64,000 nucleotides of DNA, from NCBI RefSeq assembly GCF_017377505.1, contig NZ_JAFREN010000018.1:1-64000 (forward strand). The letters run 5' to 3'. Under the pieces are notes generated by a model. The model was not told the origin of the DNA. It saw only the letters and a program-made list of their open reading frames with translations, and made no database searches. Below are positions 8,389 to 17,543 of the stretch, piece by piece (the first letter of the stretch is position 1; each line of letters starts with the position of its first letter). Both the position numbers and the translations under genes were made by a program. This stretch comes from Enterococcus sp. DIV0212c. GTDB lineage: Bacteria > Bacillota > Bacilli > Lactobacillales > Enterococcaceae.

Positions 8389-9771
8389 TTGGAAAACAGA
8401 TATGTCATCATCCTCGCTGCCGGTAAAGGAACACGTATGAAATCAAAACTTTATAAAGTGTTGCATCCTGTCGCTGGAAAACCAATGGTAGAACACATCA
8501 TGGATCAAGTAGAAAAAACGAATCCAAGTGAAGTCGTGACAATCGTCGGTCATGGTGCAGAAGCAATCAAAAGCCATTTAGGCGAACGTAGCCAATATGC
8601 TTTACAAGCAGAACAATTAGGAACGGGACATGCGGTGTTACAAGCTGAAGCCCACTTAGCCGGCAAAAAAGGAACAACGCTTGTGATTACAGGAGATACA
8701 CCGCTATTAACCGCTGAAACATTAGCGAATCTATTTGACTATCATCAAGGGAAAAACGCCAGTGCGACGATTTTAACAGCTCATGCCGAAGATCCAACAG
8801 GATACGGTCGAATCATTCGTGATCATGTGGGCATTGTTGAAAAAATCGTGGAGCAAAAAGATGCGTCAGAACAAGAAGCTCGTGTGCAGGAAATCAATAC
8901 TGGGACTTTTTGCTTTGATAATGAAGCCTTGTTCAATGCGTTGTCTAAAATCAATACAAACAATGCACAAGGCGAATATTATCTTACTGATATTATTGAA
9001 ATCCTTAAAAAAGAAGGTAAGACCGTTGCGGCCTACCAAATGGCTGATTTTGAAGAAGCTATGGGAATCAATGATCGTGTAGCTTTAGCTGAGGCGAATA
9101 AAATCATGCACCGCCGTTTAAATACAATGCATATGAGAAATGGTGTCTCATTCGTTGATTCTGATTCAACGTATATTGATGAAGGTGTCGTGATCGGTTC
9201 AGATACCGTGATTGAAGCCGGTGTTCATTTAAAAGGGAAAACAGTCATCGGTGAAGATTGCTTTATCGGCGCACATTCTGAAATTGTTGATAGCGTGATC
9301 GAGGATAATGTAAAAATCTCACAATCTGTGATTGAAGAAAGTATCATTCGCAAAAATGCGGATGTCGGTCCATTTGCTCATATCCGTCCGAAAGCTGAAA
9401 TCGGTGAGCGTGTTCATGTCGGAAACTTTGTAGAAATCAAAAATGCGACAGTGGCAGAAGATACTAAAGTTGGTCATTTAACATATGTTGGTGATGCAGA
9501 CTTAGGGAAAAATATCAATGTTGGTTGTGGTGTGGTTTTTGTTAATTATGATGGAAAAGATAAACATCGCACAACGGTTGGAGATCATGCGTTTATTGGC
9601 TCATCAACAAGTTTGATCGCACCTGTGAACGTGGCGGCGAATTCTGTTATTGCGGCAGGTTCTACGATTACAGATGATGTGGCAGAATTTGATCTGGCGA
9701 TTGCTCGGGCAAGACAGGTGAATAAAGAAGGTTATGGGAAGAACATGCCTTATATGAATAACGAAAAGTAA
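8389..9771 (+). CDS. glmU: Bifunctional GlcNAc-1-phosphate uridyltransferase / GlcN-1-phosphate acetyltransferase
   Basis: A 460-residue cytoplasmic enzyme making UDP-GlcNAc for peptidoglycan and wall polymers. The N-terminal pyrophosphorylase domain shows [20 protein letters not shown], and the C-terminal half (about residue 250 on) is a left-handed beta-helix of hexapeptide repeats ending in the acetyltransferase region ([17 protein letters not shown]). The TTG at 8389 is chosen because TTAGGAG lies eight bases upstream and the next residues ([13 protein letters not shown]) match the usual start. In related genomes glmU and prs are neighbours; here about 7.7 kb of accessory DNA lies between them. 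Confidence 0.96.
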   Translation: MENRYVIILAAGKGTRMKSKLYKVLHPVAGKPMVEHIMDQVEKTNPSEVVTIVGHGAEAIKSHLGERSQYALQAEQLGTGHAVLQAEAHLAGKKGTTLVITGDTPLLTAETLANLFDYHQGKNASATILTAHAEDPTGYGRIIRDHVGIVEKIVEQKDASEQEARVQEINTGTFCFDNEALFNALSKINTNNAQGEYYLTDIIEILKKEGKTVAAYQMADFEEAMGINDRVALAEANKIMHRRLNTMHMRNGVSFVDSDSTYIDEGVVIGSDTVIEAGVHLKGKTVIGEDCFIGAHSEIVDSVIEDNVKISQSVIEESIIRKNADVGPFAHIRPKAEIGERVHVGNFVEIKNATVAEDTKVGHLTYVGDADLGKNINVGCGVVFVNYDGKDKHRTTVGDHAFIGSSTSLIAPVNVAANSVIAAGSTITDDVAEFDLAIARARQVNKEGYGKNMPYMNNEK

Positions 9772-9774
9772 GTG

Positions 9775-9817
9775 AAAAAAGATGATTGCCAAATCCTTGG
9801 TAGTCATCTTTTTTTAG
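9775..9817 (+). terminator. Terminator after glmU
   Basis: The stem AAAAGATGATTGCC pairs with GGTAGTCATCTTTT across a short loop and is followed by T residues, starting four bases after the glmU stop. Confidence 0.8.
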
Positions 9818-9843
9818 TATTTATGATAGTGAGTTGTTAAAAT

Positions 9844-10203
9844 TCATTCAGTGTACGCTGAATCGGATAACCGAGAACTAGAATTTTCTTCGCTGTTTTC
9901 TCGGCATTCCTTATGTTGAATCTTCTCTATTTCAGAAACAGAATATGTTTTTCCGTTTTCAAATTTTGCATGTTTTCTAGCGAAGGAACCTGTCATGACA
10001 TTGTTCCTTTCAAATTCTTTATCATAAGGCATTACACTTCCGATAAATCGATTTGATGTGTCAGAGTTAAAATAACCATAGAAATCGAGGGATCCCATTG
10101 GATTTTTTTTAGTTTTAGTAAAGGTAAGTGAATCGAGATTATAATTGTAATTAAAAAATAATTCGATTCGTTCTTTTTGTTTGTTCGTATAATTGTTATA
10201 GCT
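9844..10203 (-). pseudogene. N-terminally truncated DUF1433-like copy
   Basis: The frame reads from about 10203 (YNNYTNKQKERIELFF) to the stop at 9844 and matches the neighbouring gene 10288-10731 over most of its length, including nearly identical DNA at about 10100-10170 and 10550-10620. A TGA lies just upstream in frame, and the membrane anchor present in the intact copy is missing. An internal ATG at 10098 would give only 84 residues without a ribosome site. It is best read as a decayed tandem duplicate of a candidate immunity gene. Confidence 0.7.
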
Positions 10204-10287
10204 TCAGAGGATTATCCAGTTGAAACTGAAAGTTTTTCTAGTATTTTTGATAATCTGCTGTTCTAAAAAAGTATGAGTAGCTAAAAT

Positions 10288-10731
10288 TCATTTAGTATAC
10301 TTCGATAAACCTGTTGAATCGGAGAACCAAGAACTAGAATTTTCTTCTGGATTTTCTCGACGTTCCTTTCGTTGGATCTTCTCTATTTCAGAAACGGAAT
10401 ATGTTTTTCCATTCTCAAATTTAGCATTTTCGTTATCAAATACGCCATTAATGGCAATATTACCTTCAAATTCTTTTTGATAAGGCATTATTGATGCAGT
10501 AAAATTATTATCTTTATGATTATTAAAGTAACCATAAAAGACTAATGTTCCCATTGGATTTTTTTTAGTTTTAGTAAAGGTAAGTGAATCGAGATTATAA
10601 TTGTAATTAAAAAATAATTCGATGCGCACCTTTTGTTTTTCCATATAGTCTTTATAGCTGTAGTAATTCAATCCCATCACCCCAATTATTAATATTCCTA
10701 TCCCGATTAAAAATTTATACCTAGTTTTCAT
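10288..10731 (-). CDS. Membrane-anchored DUF1433-like protein, candidate lipase immunity protein
   Basis: A 147-residue protein. Residues 5-23 form one membrane helix (FLIGIGILIIGVMGL) with no lipobox Cys. The outside part resembles the DUF1433 family (RIELFFNYNYN, then LTFTKTKKNPMGTLVFYGYFNN). The ATG at 10731 has AAAGGA ten bases upstream; a TTG two codons earlier is the alternative. It diverges from the lipase gene at 10796. As I recall, the S. aureus secreted lipase TslA is neutralised by lipoprotein TilA of a DUF1433-like type, so an immunity role is plausible. Lack of a lipid anchor differs from TilA. Function here is inference from family and position. Confidence 0.65.
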   Translation of the reverse strand: MKTRYKFLIGIGILIIGVMGLNYYSYKDYMEKQKVRIELFFNYNYNLDSLTFTKTKKNPMGTLVFYGYFNNHKDNNFTASIMPYQKEFEGNIAINGVFDNENAKFENGKTYSVSEIEKIQRKERRENPEENSSSWFSDSTGLSKYTK

Positions 10732-10795
10732 AGTCAATGTGTCCTTTTTATGTCATAATTAAATACAAGTATAACATAAAGGAGAACTATTATTA

Positions 10796-11932
10796 ATGCC
10801 TAAGACTGATAAAGATTTTTTAGTTATAGCTTCAGAAACTTATCAAAACTACCCCGTAGGTACAAAAATTAAAGGATTAGATAATAAACAATATGAAGTT
10901 GTGGAGGTTTTAAACAACCCAGATAAAAACGGTGCACAAGGGATCGCTGTTGCCCCTATCGTTAACGGAAAACCCGATCTTTCCAATATCACGATTTCTT
11001 ATAAAGGAACTAATCTTGCTGATATGGATGGTGATCTAAGCGCTGATGTCCAACAAGTCACCTTGGGTCAAAAAGATAAATACCAAAATGTACATGTTCC
11101 TGGGACAACCATACGTGTTCCAGTTCAAGTCAATAGTCAATTTGATACAGCCTTAGCTTTTGCTGAACAAGTAAAAAAAGATCCGCGCTTCAAAAATGCA
11201 ACATTTGATTACACAGGGCATAGTTTAGGTGCTGGTTTAGCCTCTTATGTCGCTGCTGAGTTTGGAGAGTACGCTACAGTCTTTTCAGCTCCAAATGTTT
11301 ATCGATTATTGAGTGAAAAAGCAAAAAAATGGGTTGATGCTGGACATGCCACCGACAAGATTACAAATTACACGCATATGAATGATAGTGTGGGAAATTT
11401 TGATCAATTTGGCATGCCTTTAGTTGGAAAGCGTGTTCTCACTAAAAGTAATAGAGAGTTAGAAACGTTTATCATGAGTTTATTAACGTTAGGTGGACAT
11501 CCTACTGATACGTTCATGGAAATGTTTAATGGTGATGGAAGTATTATGCGTCTATTTGCCCCAGCATTGCTTCGGGCGACTGCTGCACAATATGATGACA
11601 TGAAGAGCACTGCATTAGGGATTAAAAAAACAATTGAACAATATGAATGGGATGAAGGCGAAGAAGTGATGGCTTTACAAAAACATATCCGTAGTGAAGC
11701 CAGTGGCGGAGCTTATTCTGAATTAGAAGACCATGAAATTCAAGATATTTTGAAATCAGTCGCACCATACTCTAAGGGGGATCAATACTATGCTCATGAT
11801 CCAGAAGTTGTCAAAGAGTTAAAGGGTAAGATGGTGACGATTGGAGATAATCTAGGCGAATTTGCCCAAAGTTTACGGATGGCAGCTGTTAAAGCAGAAG
11901 CTGCAGATGAACAAATAGCAACATCGTTTTAA
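10796..11932 (+). CDS. Lipase with C-terminal helical tail, TslA-like type VII secretion substrate
   Basis: A 378-residue protein without a signal peptide. GHSLG at 141-145 (FDYTGHSLGAGLASY) gives nucleophile Ser143. Asp197 in NYTHMNDSVGNF and His235 in LGGHPTDTF complete a probable lipase-3-type triad. Residues from about 265 to the end are mostly helical. This enzyme-first, helical-tail-last layout matches TslA, the reverse-domain lipase toxin exported by the type VII system in Staphylococcus, Enterococcus and Listeria. AAAGGAG lies ahead of the ATG. The next gene, 16 bases on, encodes a small helical protein like the TlaA partners, and a DUF1433-like gene diverges upstream. No type VII secretion core genes are in this window. 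Confidence 0.78.
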   Translation: MPKTDKDFLVIASETYQNYPVGTKIKGLDNKQYEVVEVLNNPDKNGAQGIAVAPIVNGKPDLSNITISYKGTNLADMDGDLSADVQQVTLGQKDKYQNVHVPGTTIRVPVQVNSQFDTALAFAEQVKKDPRFKNATFDYTGHSLGAGLASYVAAEFGEYATVFSAPNVYRLLSEKAKKWVDAGHATDKITNYTHMNDSVGNFDQFGMPLVGKRVLTKSNRELETFIMSLLTLGGHPTDTFMEMFNGDGSIMRLFAPALLRATAAQYDDMKSTALGIKKTIEQYEWDEGEEVMALQKHIRSEASGGAYSELEDHEIQDILKSVAPYSKGDQYYAHDPEVVKELKGKMVTIGDNLGEFAQSLRMAAVKAEAADEQIATSF

Positions 11933-11948
11933 TTAAGGGGAGAAAAAA

Positions 11949-12362
11949 ATGAATGGATCAGGTATAGATTTGAGTATTGGTGAAGAGTCATATAGTGATG
12001 TTATTTCAAGTTTACAGCAAAAAATTACGTTTGAATCAAGCTTAAAGGAACCAAATTCAGCTACAGTTACGTTATATAAAATCCAACTAGAACAGTACCA
12101 AAAGTTGGAGAAAAAAAGAGTGCAAAAAATAGCATTACAAGCAAAATGCGTGAGTGTATTTAATCCATTAAAGGAAGAAGCTGCTCAAATGCAAAATAAA
12201 ATAAAGACAGAGCAATTTGACCTAGGAAGTAGCGTTGAAACATTCGTTCAAAATGCTCCAGATATGGTAAAAGGACAAGCTGGCACCTCATTTTCTCATG
12301 AGGTATCAGTGATGAGAAATAGTGTCATTGAAGCAAGTGGCATGTGCGAAGCTGTTACATAG
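11949..12362 (+). CDS. Small helical protein, candidate TlaA-like partner of the lipase
   Basis: A 137-residue, predicted all-helical protein with no signal peptide or membrane segment. It follows the lipase by 16 bases with a strong site (AAGGGGAG), so the two are co-translated. The middle (LYKIQLEQYQKLEKKRVQKIAL) looks like one long amphipathic helix. In the known TslA system two such small proteins (TlaA1, TlaA2) pack against the C-terminal helices of the lipase to form the type VII targeting signal. Only one clear partner is present here, unless the next gene supplies the second role. Assignment rests on size, helix content and position, not on sequence identity I can verify. Confidence 0.55.
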   Translation: MNGSGIDLSIGEESYSDVISSLQQKITFESSLKEPNSATVTLYKIQLEQYQKLEKKRVQKIALQAKCVSVFNPLKEEAAQMQNKIKTEQFDLGSSVETFVQNAPDMVKGQAGTSFSHEVSVMRNSVIEASGMCEAVT

Positions 12363-12449
12363 TAAAATAATTAAATATAAAAATAATTAAGAGTTGGAAA
12401 GTCATTTCATAAAATATCTAAAACTGTATGAATATAGGAGGATTATTAA

Positions 12450-13307
12450 ATGCGTTATGGAGTAATTTTTATTCACAAACTTATGACAAAAATTGATACA
12501 TTTGAAGATAAAAGGGTTTATTCTTATCAACATTTCGGGTTAGAAAATATACCTGAGAAAAACTCTTCGTTCTATTCGATTTTATCAGAACATATAACAA
12601 AAGAGATTAGCCTTTATGATGACAGCAATAATTCAGACGTTGAAATAGTATACGAAACACTGATTATTTCCCATAAAAGCAGGCCAGAAGAAGATTTTAT
12701 TGCGATTACAAGCGGACAAGATGCTTATAATGATAATTACCCAGTTTCATTTATTACTATGTCTCCTGGTTCTACTACAGATATAGAAACAACAGTTTTA
12801 CAAGATGGAACTACAGCTGAAGATTATTATGCCTCCATTGAAGATTGGAAAAACAACTCTATCACTTTAAATGAAATTTTAAAGCAATATACGGATCCTA
12901 TTTACGATGATTTGTTAGAGCAATTTGAATATATGGACTCAGATACAGTTATGACAGAACATGAAATTGAAAAATTAAAACAGGATTTAGAAAATATGAA
13001 AGAAGAAATAGAAAAAAATAAGGAATGGACGCAACAACAAATACAAGAATTTCAAGAGATTTTATTGAATTCGCAAGATGTCAAACCGTTAACGACTAAA
13101 TCGCAATTTTTAGCAAATTTAATGACAAGTACAACAAATTTTATTAAAAAGCATCCAACGACTGCTACTTGTATATTTTATAATCTGACTACAAAAATGT
13201 CTTCCATTGATCAATTACCATATGCCTATGTAGCTGATAAAGCCATCCAACTGGGTGCTCCAGAAGACGAAATAAAAAGAGCTTTAAATGATATGGATAA
13301 GAATTAG
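12450..13307 (+). CDS. Unknown coiled-coil protein downstream of the TslA-like genes
   Basis: A 285-residue protein I do not recognise. It has AGGAGG ahead of the ATG. The N-terminal half (about 1-160) is mixed alpha/beta with many acidic residues. Residues about 168-208 (EHEIEKLKQDLENMKEEIE and on) form a strong coiled coil, and the C-terminal 70 residues are helical. No signal peptide, membrane helix or catalytic motif is evident. It is 88 bases after the partner gene on the same strand and ends at a shared terminator, so it probably belongs to the lipase island. It could be a chaperone, a second secreted factor or a cargo gene. No function is assigned. Confidence 0.6.
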   Translation: MRYGVIFIHKLMTKIDTFEDKRVYSYQHFGLENIPEKNSSFYSILSEHITKEISLYDDSNNSDVEIVYETLIISHKSRPEEDFIAITSGQDAYNDNYPVSFITMSPGSTTDIETTVLQDGTTAEDYYASIEDWKNNSITLNEILKQYTDPIYDDLLEQFEYMDSDTVMTEHEIEKLKQDLENMKEEIEKNKEWTQQQIQEFQEILLNSQDVKPLTTKSQFLANLMTSTTNFIKKHPTTATCIFYNLTTKMSSIDQLPYAYVADKAIQLGAPEDEIKRALNDMDKN

Positions 13308-13361
13308 GTGATGGTATAATTTATGCTATTTTTTTGAGAGATCGCATGAAAGAAGTATAAC

Positions 13362-13398
13362 AAAAAGATGGTCACCCATAGTTGGCGACCATCTTTTT
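13362..13398. terminator. Bidirectional terminator between convergent genes
   Basis: AAAAAGATGGTC (13362-13373) pairs with GACCATCTTTTT (13387-13398), with A and T tracts on both sides. It separates the lipase island from the nucleotidase gene. Confidence 0.85.
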
Positions 13399-13400
13399 AG

Positions 13401-16400
13401 TTATCCTAGTTTCCGTTTACGATTATATTCATAAAGACCATAACCAGAAAATCCAATAACAATTAATCCTAAACTGCCATAAGCAACAATTGTTTCACCC
13501 ATTTTCGGGTAATTCACTGTTTTATCACTAGATTTTGCTGGTTTTAGCTCATTCGGTTTTGTTTTATCAGGATCTTTTGGGTCAGGATTTGGTACAGGTT
13601 CGGGTTTGTTTTTCTTATTGAACTCAGCTTCTGAAATAGAAATGATTCGTTCTCCTGGAAAAGAATCTTTGTATTGAGACAGGTCAATATTTGTAGCAGC
13701 ATCATACAAACGAAGAGTTGCTCCTTGTTTTAAATGATTAATCAAGACAGTATCTAAAGAAGGTCCTTCTTCACGCTCGCCGCCTAACATATCGTAGCCG
13801 TCACCGCCAGCTGCTAAGAAGTCATTCGTTGCCATATGATAGGTTGCCTTTTCATCGATCGGTGCAAATTTTCCAGTTGTACGATCCTGGATTTCTACTT
13901 GCAGAACCCGTTCTCCAACAATCGTTTTGTCCGTTCCGTTGCCTTCGTCTGCAGGTAGTAATGAACCCTTTTTCGTTGAATCATAGTGGACTCGGATGGT
14001 GCTGGAGACATGTAGGAAGCCACCATTTGCCCCAAGTTTTGGTTGATTAAAGTCGTCTAAAATGATTGCACCGTTTTCGTCTTTTTGTGCCATTGAACGA
14101 AGTGAAAGCTCAAACATTTCTTTGACCTCTGCACCTGTCACTTTGATTTGGGAGATGCTGTTACCGAAAGGCATTACAGCTATAATATCTCCTAGTGTCA
14201 CTTTTCCAGGTTCGATATTTGCACGAATCCCACCGCCATTTGTTACAGCAAAATCAGTTGGATTTTTAAATCCGTCTTGTCCGTAAGCGAACATTGCATC
14301 GCCAATCAAGTTACCTAAGTTGGTTTCTCGTGTTCGTACGTTATCACGTTCACCGTTGAACTGATAAGGATTATTTTCGATAATTATTTTTGAATTTTCT
14401 TTTTCAAAGTTTGCACGAGCTGCATCAACAATTGCTTTAACAGCTGGATCTTCTGCTAAGTCGGCAAGTGTATCAGCTGGAGTTAAGGATGCTGTTTTTT
14501 TACTCAAATCAGTTAAATCAACAGTCACTAAACCAACATTATTCAAATAATTCCCCGTTTGCGTGTACATCACATTTCCGAATTGTTTTCCACCATTCAC
14601 AGCTGTATGAGAGTGTCCATCTAAGACTGTGATATTCAAGTCTGAAAACTCTTTGCTCAAACTTTCTGCCAACGTATCGCCACGCCATTCATGAGGTGTC
14701 GTTTCGTCAATACCTAAATGTCCAGTAACAACATAAGCATCAATCTGTTTGGCAGGATCTTTTTGAATATCCTTAATCGCTTTTTTTGTTTCTGTGATTG
14801 GGTCTTTAAATGTTACACCGTGTACATTGTTTGGATGAGTTTTAGTTGCTGTTTCTGGTGTTGTAACACCAATGATCGCATAAGTTTTTCCGTTTTTTTT
14901 AATGATTTTGTAAGGCTCAAAGGCTAGTTTTCCATCTTTAAACGTATTGTTTGAAAGAATTGGGAAATTCAATGCTTCTTTATACTTCATCGCAGTGTCG
15001 TAACCAAAATCAAATTCATGATTTCCAACAGCCATCGCATCATAGCCAACTTCATTCATCGCCTTGACCATGTCCATGCCTTTAGAAAAGTTAGAAATCG
15101 GCAGTCCTTGGAAAGCATCGCCTGCATCGATTAATAGTTCTGGCTGGATTAGGTCTTTATAGGTTTTCAAACGTGCCATACCTAAAACATCTTTACCGTT
15201 GCCTTCTAGCCGCCCATGAACATCATTGGTATGCATGATCGTGATTGCTTTAGATTCAGGTTCTGGTTGATATCCTGCATCGATCACATCTTGTTTAGTA
15301 ATTGGTTTCACATTGGGCGTTCGTCCATCTGCTGCAGGTTCTGTATGCAGTATACCGTCATTGACTAATTTAACAGCTACATCACGCCAATTTTTGTCAA
15401 AATCATATCCAATTACTTCCCAGTTATTTTCGATTTCTGCTGCTGGATCAAGGGTTTGTTTTTCTCGAATGTAATCAGCGATTAATCCTCGAAGAGTTTC
15501 GGGATCTGAATTATAAACTGGCTCACCACTGACGATTCCTTGTGCCAATAAGCCTTCATAGCGATAGTTATTTATCGCTATTGTGTAGGTTGCCTGAAGG
15601 TCAACGGCTTTCCCATCAATTGTTGGATTGATAATGCGTTTCCCATGAGGTTTGGAAATATCAATCTTATAGGAAATACCAGAAAATACATCATAATTAT
15701 ATACACGAATTTTTTCATTAAAGCTAATTGTTAGGTCATCAGGACCAGGTGTGTTGTAATAGTCCGCCTGATTTTCCATGTATTTTAGCAGATTTTCTCC
15801 AGTGATATTGGCGCTGACTAATGTATTCGGATATTTATAGATATCAAAAATATTTGAATAAGAAATATCTCCAGCATTTAATTTACTGTCCGCTTTAAAA
15901 AGTGCAGAGGCAGCAAGTTTAGCACCTGTTGCTTTTCTTTGAGCATTATTGATCAGAGAAATCATTGCTGTTGGGCGTAATTGAGCTTCAGGAATTCCCT
16001 TCACTTCTTCTGGAGGTAAAAAGTTTCCAGAAGCTGTCCCGATTTTTTCAGAGATGAAATTTCTAGTTTGATCATGATAAGCTTTTGTTTCGGCTTTTAA
16101 TCCTTCATCTGCTGGAACTGTTTTGGTGTTGATGATAGCAGCATTGCTATTTTTAACTTGCCACTTGTCATTTGATTTTTCGATATCCAGATCGATTCGT
16201 ACCATTTCTACACCAGTGTCTTTAGGACCAGCTACAGGAACTAACCCATTTGGACCTTGTAGCTTTTCAGCAAACGAGCGATGGTCATGACCTAAAATGT
16301 ACGCGTCAATGCCAGCAACGTTGCTAATGACTTCATCGGCACTAGAATCTAGATCAGAACTTTGTCGACCAGCATGTATTGAAGCAATAATGATATCTGT

Positions 16401-17192
16401 TTCGTCTTTTAATTCAGCAACAGCTTTTTCAGCTTCTTCTTTCAACGGTACAAAATAAAGACTATCTACTTTGACGCCATCCCATAATGGAATTTGTGGC
16501 GTGGTAAGACCAACGATTCCCACCGTCAAGTCTTTCGTGCCGTCACCATCTAGATCAATCTCTTTTTTCATGGTTCCGCCAACAAAGCGGCTTTTTGAGT
16601 CTTTTACATACGTGTTAGCAGATAAAATAGGGAAATTTGCCTCAGTATTAAGCTTTTTGATCAAATCCAAGCCAAAGTTAAACTCATGGTTCCCCAAAAC
16701 CATTGCATCATATTTCATATAGTTCATTGCTGTGATCATTGGATTTAGTTGATCGATCAAAGGCGCTTTATTATAAAGATCATCCGTTAAAATAGTTCCT
16801 TGATTCATATCGCCATTGTCAATCAAAATAGTACCCTTAGGATTTTCTGAGCGGACATTATTTACAACAGAACTTACTTGAGAAAGACCGACAGGCGTTT
16901 GCTTATCATCCTCATACGACCAGTCCCAAAGCTGGCCATGGACATCAGAGGTACCTAAAATCGTTAATTTTTGTGGAGTACTGATTGTTTCCGCCGCTGT
17001 CTTTTGAGCGACTTCTTGTTTGGTACTTGAAACAGTAGAACTTTCTGAAACGGATGCTTCTGTTGATTGGGTTTCACTACTTGACGTTGCTTCAATAGCT
17101 AATGCCGTAACTGCATTCGTACTTGCGAGTAAAGTGGAAACCATTAATACCTGTAACCCAAGTTGTACTTTTTTTAAAACTGACTTTTTCAC
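13401..17192 (-). CDS. Cell-wall-anchored double-domain 5'-nucleotidase / cyclic-nucleotide phosphodiesterase
   Basis: A 1263-residue protein with a signal peptide (about 1-33). It contains two tandem copies of metallophosphatase plus 5'-nucleotidase C-terminal domain. The first begins LTILGTSDVHGQ (about residue 76) and has GNHEFNFG; the second begins ITIMHTNDVHGR (about 650) and has GNHEFDFG and TNGGGIRANIEPG. The layout resembles B. subtilis YfkN. The C-terminus has a Pro-rich spacer, the sortase-like motif YPKMG (about 1228-1232, a departure from LPxTG), a membrane helix and a basic tail. GTG is the start, with AAGGAGG seven bases upstream. It probably salvages phosphate and nucleosides from extracellular nucleotides and could also lower extracellular ATP. 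It stands alone, divergent from prs. Confidence 0.9.
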   Translation of the reverse strand: MKKSVLKKVQLGLQVLMVSTLLASTNAVTALAIEATSSSETQSTEASVSESSTVSSTKQEVAQKTAAETISTPQKLTILGTSDVHGQLWDWSYEDDKQTPVGLSQVSSVVNNVRSENPKGTILIDNGDMNQGTILTDDLYNKAPLIDQLNPMITAMNYMKYDAMVLGNHEFNFGLDLIKKLNTEANFPILSANTYVKDSKSRFVGGTMKKEIDLDGDGTKDLTVGIVGLTTPQIPLWDGVKVDSLYFVPLKEEAEKAVAELKDETDIIIASIHAGRQSSDLDSSADEVISNVAGIDAYILGHDHRSFAEKLQGPNGLVPVAGPKDTGVEMVRIDLDIEKSNDKWQVKNSNAAIINTKTVPADEGLKAETKAYHDQTRNFISEKIGTASGNFLPPEEVKGIPEAQLRPTAMISLINNAQRKATGAKLAASALFKADSKLNAGDISYSNIFDIYKYPNTLVSANITGENLLKYMENQADYYNTPGPDDLTISFNEKIRVYNYDVFSGISYKIDISKPHGKRIINPTIDGKAVDLQATYTIAINNYRYEGLLAQGIVSGEPVYNSDPETLRGLIADYIREKQTLDPAAEIENNWEVIGYDFDKNWRDVAVKLVNDGILHTEPAADGRTPNVKPITKQDVIDAGYQPEPESKAITIMHTNDVHGRLEGNGKDVLGMARLKTYKDLIQPELLIDAGDAFQGLPISNFSKGMDMVKAMNEVGYDAMAVGNHEFDFGYDTAMKYKEALNFPILSNNTFKDGKLAFEPYKIIKKNGKTYAIIGVTTPETATKTHPNNVHGVTFKDPITETKKAIKDIQKDPAKQIDAYVVTGHLGIDETTPHEWRGDTLAESLSKEFSDLNITVLDGHSHTAVNGGKQFGNVMYTQTGNYLNNVGLVTVDLTDLSKKTASLTPADTLADLAEDPAVKAIVDAARANFEKENSKIIIENNPYQFNGERDNVRTRETNLGNLIGDAMFAYGQDGFKNPTDFAVTNGGGIRANIEPGKVTLGDIIAVMPFGNSISQIKVTGAEVKEMFELSLRSMAQKDENGAIILDDFNQPKLGANGGFLHVSSTIRVHYDSTKKGSLLPADEGNGTDKTIVGERVLQVEIQDRTTGKFAPIDEKATYHMATNDFLAAGGDGYDMLGGEREEGPSLDTVLINHLKQGATLRLYDAATNIDLSQYKDSFPGERIISISEAEFNKKNKPEPVPNPDPKDPDKTKPNELKPAKSSDKTVNYPKMGETIVAYGSLGLIVIGFSGYGLYEYNRKRKLG

Positions 17193-17543
17193 AAAATTCC
17201 TCCTTAAATTAAAAGTGTAGCGGGCTTGTCCAGCTTTGATTCAAGATTTAACTTGTCTCAAGAAGCTAGCACGAAAGTAATGCGCTTTCATTTTTCATCA
17301 CTACTTAGAATAGTAATATATATCGATTAATTTGTCATTAGAAAATCTTCTGATTTTACAAAAGAAAATGACAAAAGTGATATTTTTTGATTGTTTTCTT
17401 TTTTTTGCCAGATACTGGAACCAGTTTTTATTAGAAAATCGTATTAATTTAGAGGAATGCCTCAAAATCACTTGATTTATTTCCGAAAAGTGACTACTAT
17501 TTAAAAGGAAACTATTGTTCAGTAAAAGAAAGTGGAGGTCCCC
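17193..17543. other. Divergent promoter region of the nucleotidase and prs genes
   Basis: A 351-base region holding the second copy of the MITE-like sequence (17206-17240) next to the nucleotidase ribosome site. The rest is AT-rich and must drive prs rightward and the nucleotidase leftward. I cannot assign single promoters with confidence. Confidence 0.4.
17206..17240. repeat. Partial copy of the 7973-8140 intergenic element
   Basis: Thirty-five bases match 7973-8007 at 26 positions, and all nine differences are C/T. The remainder of the longer element is not clearly retained here. Confidence 0.5.
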
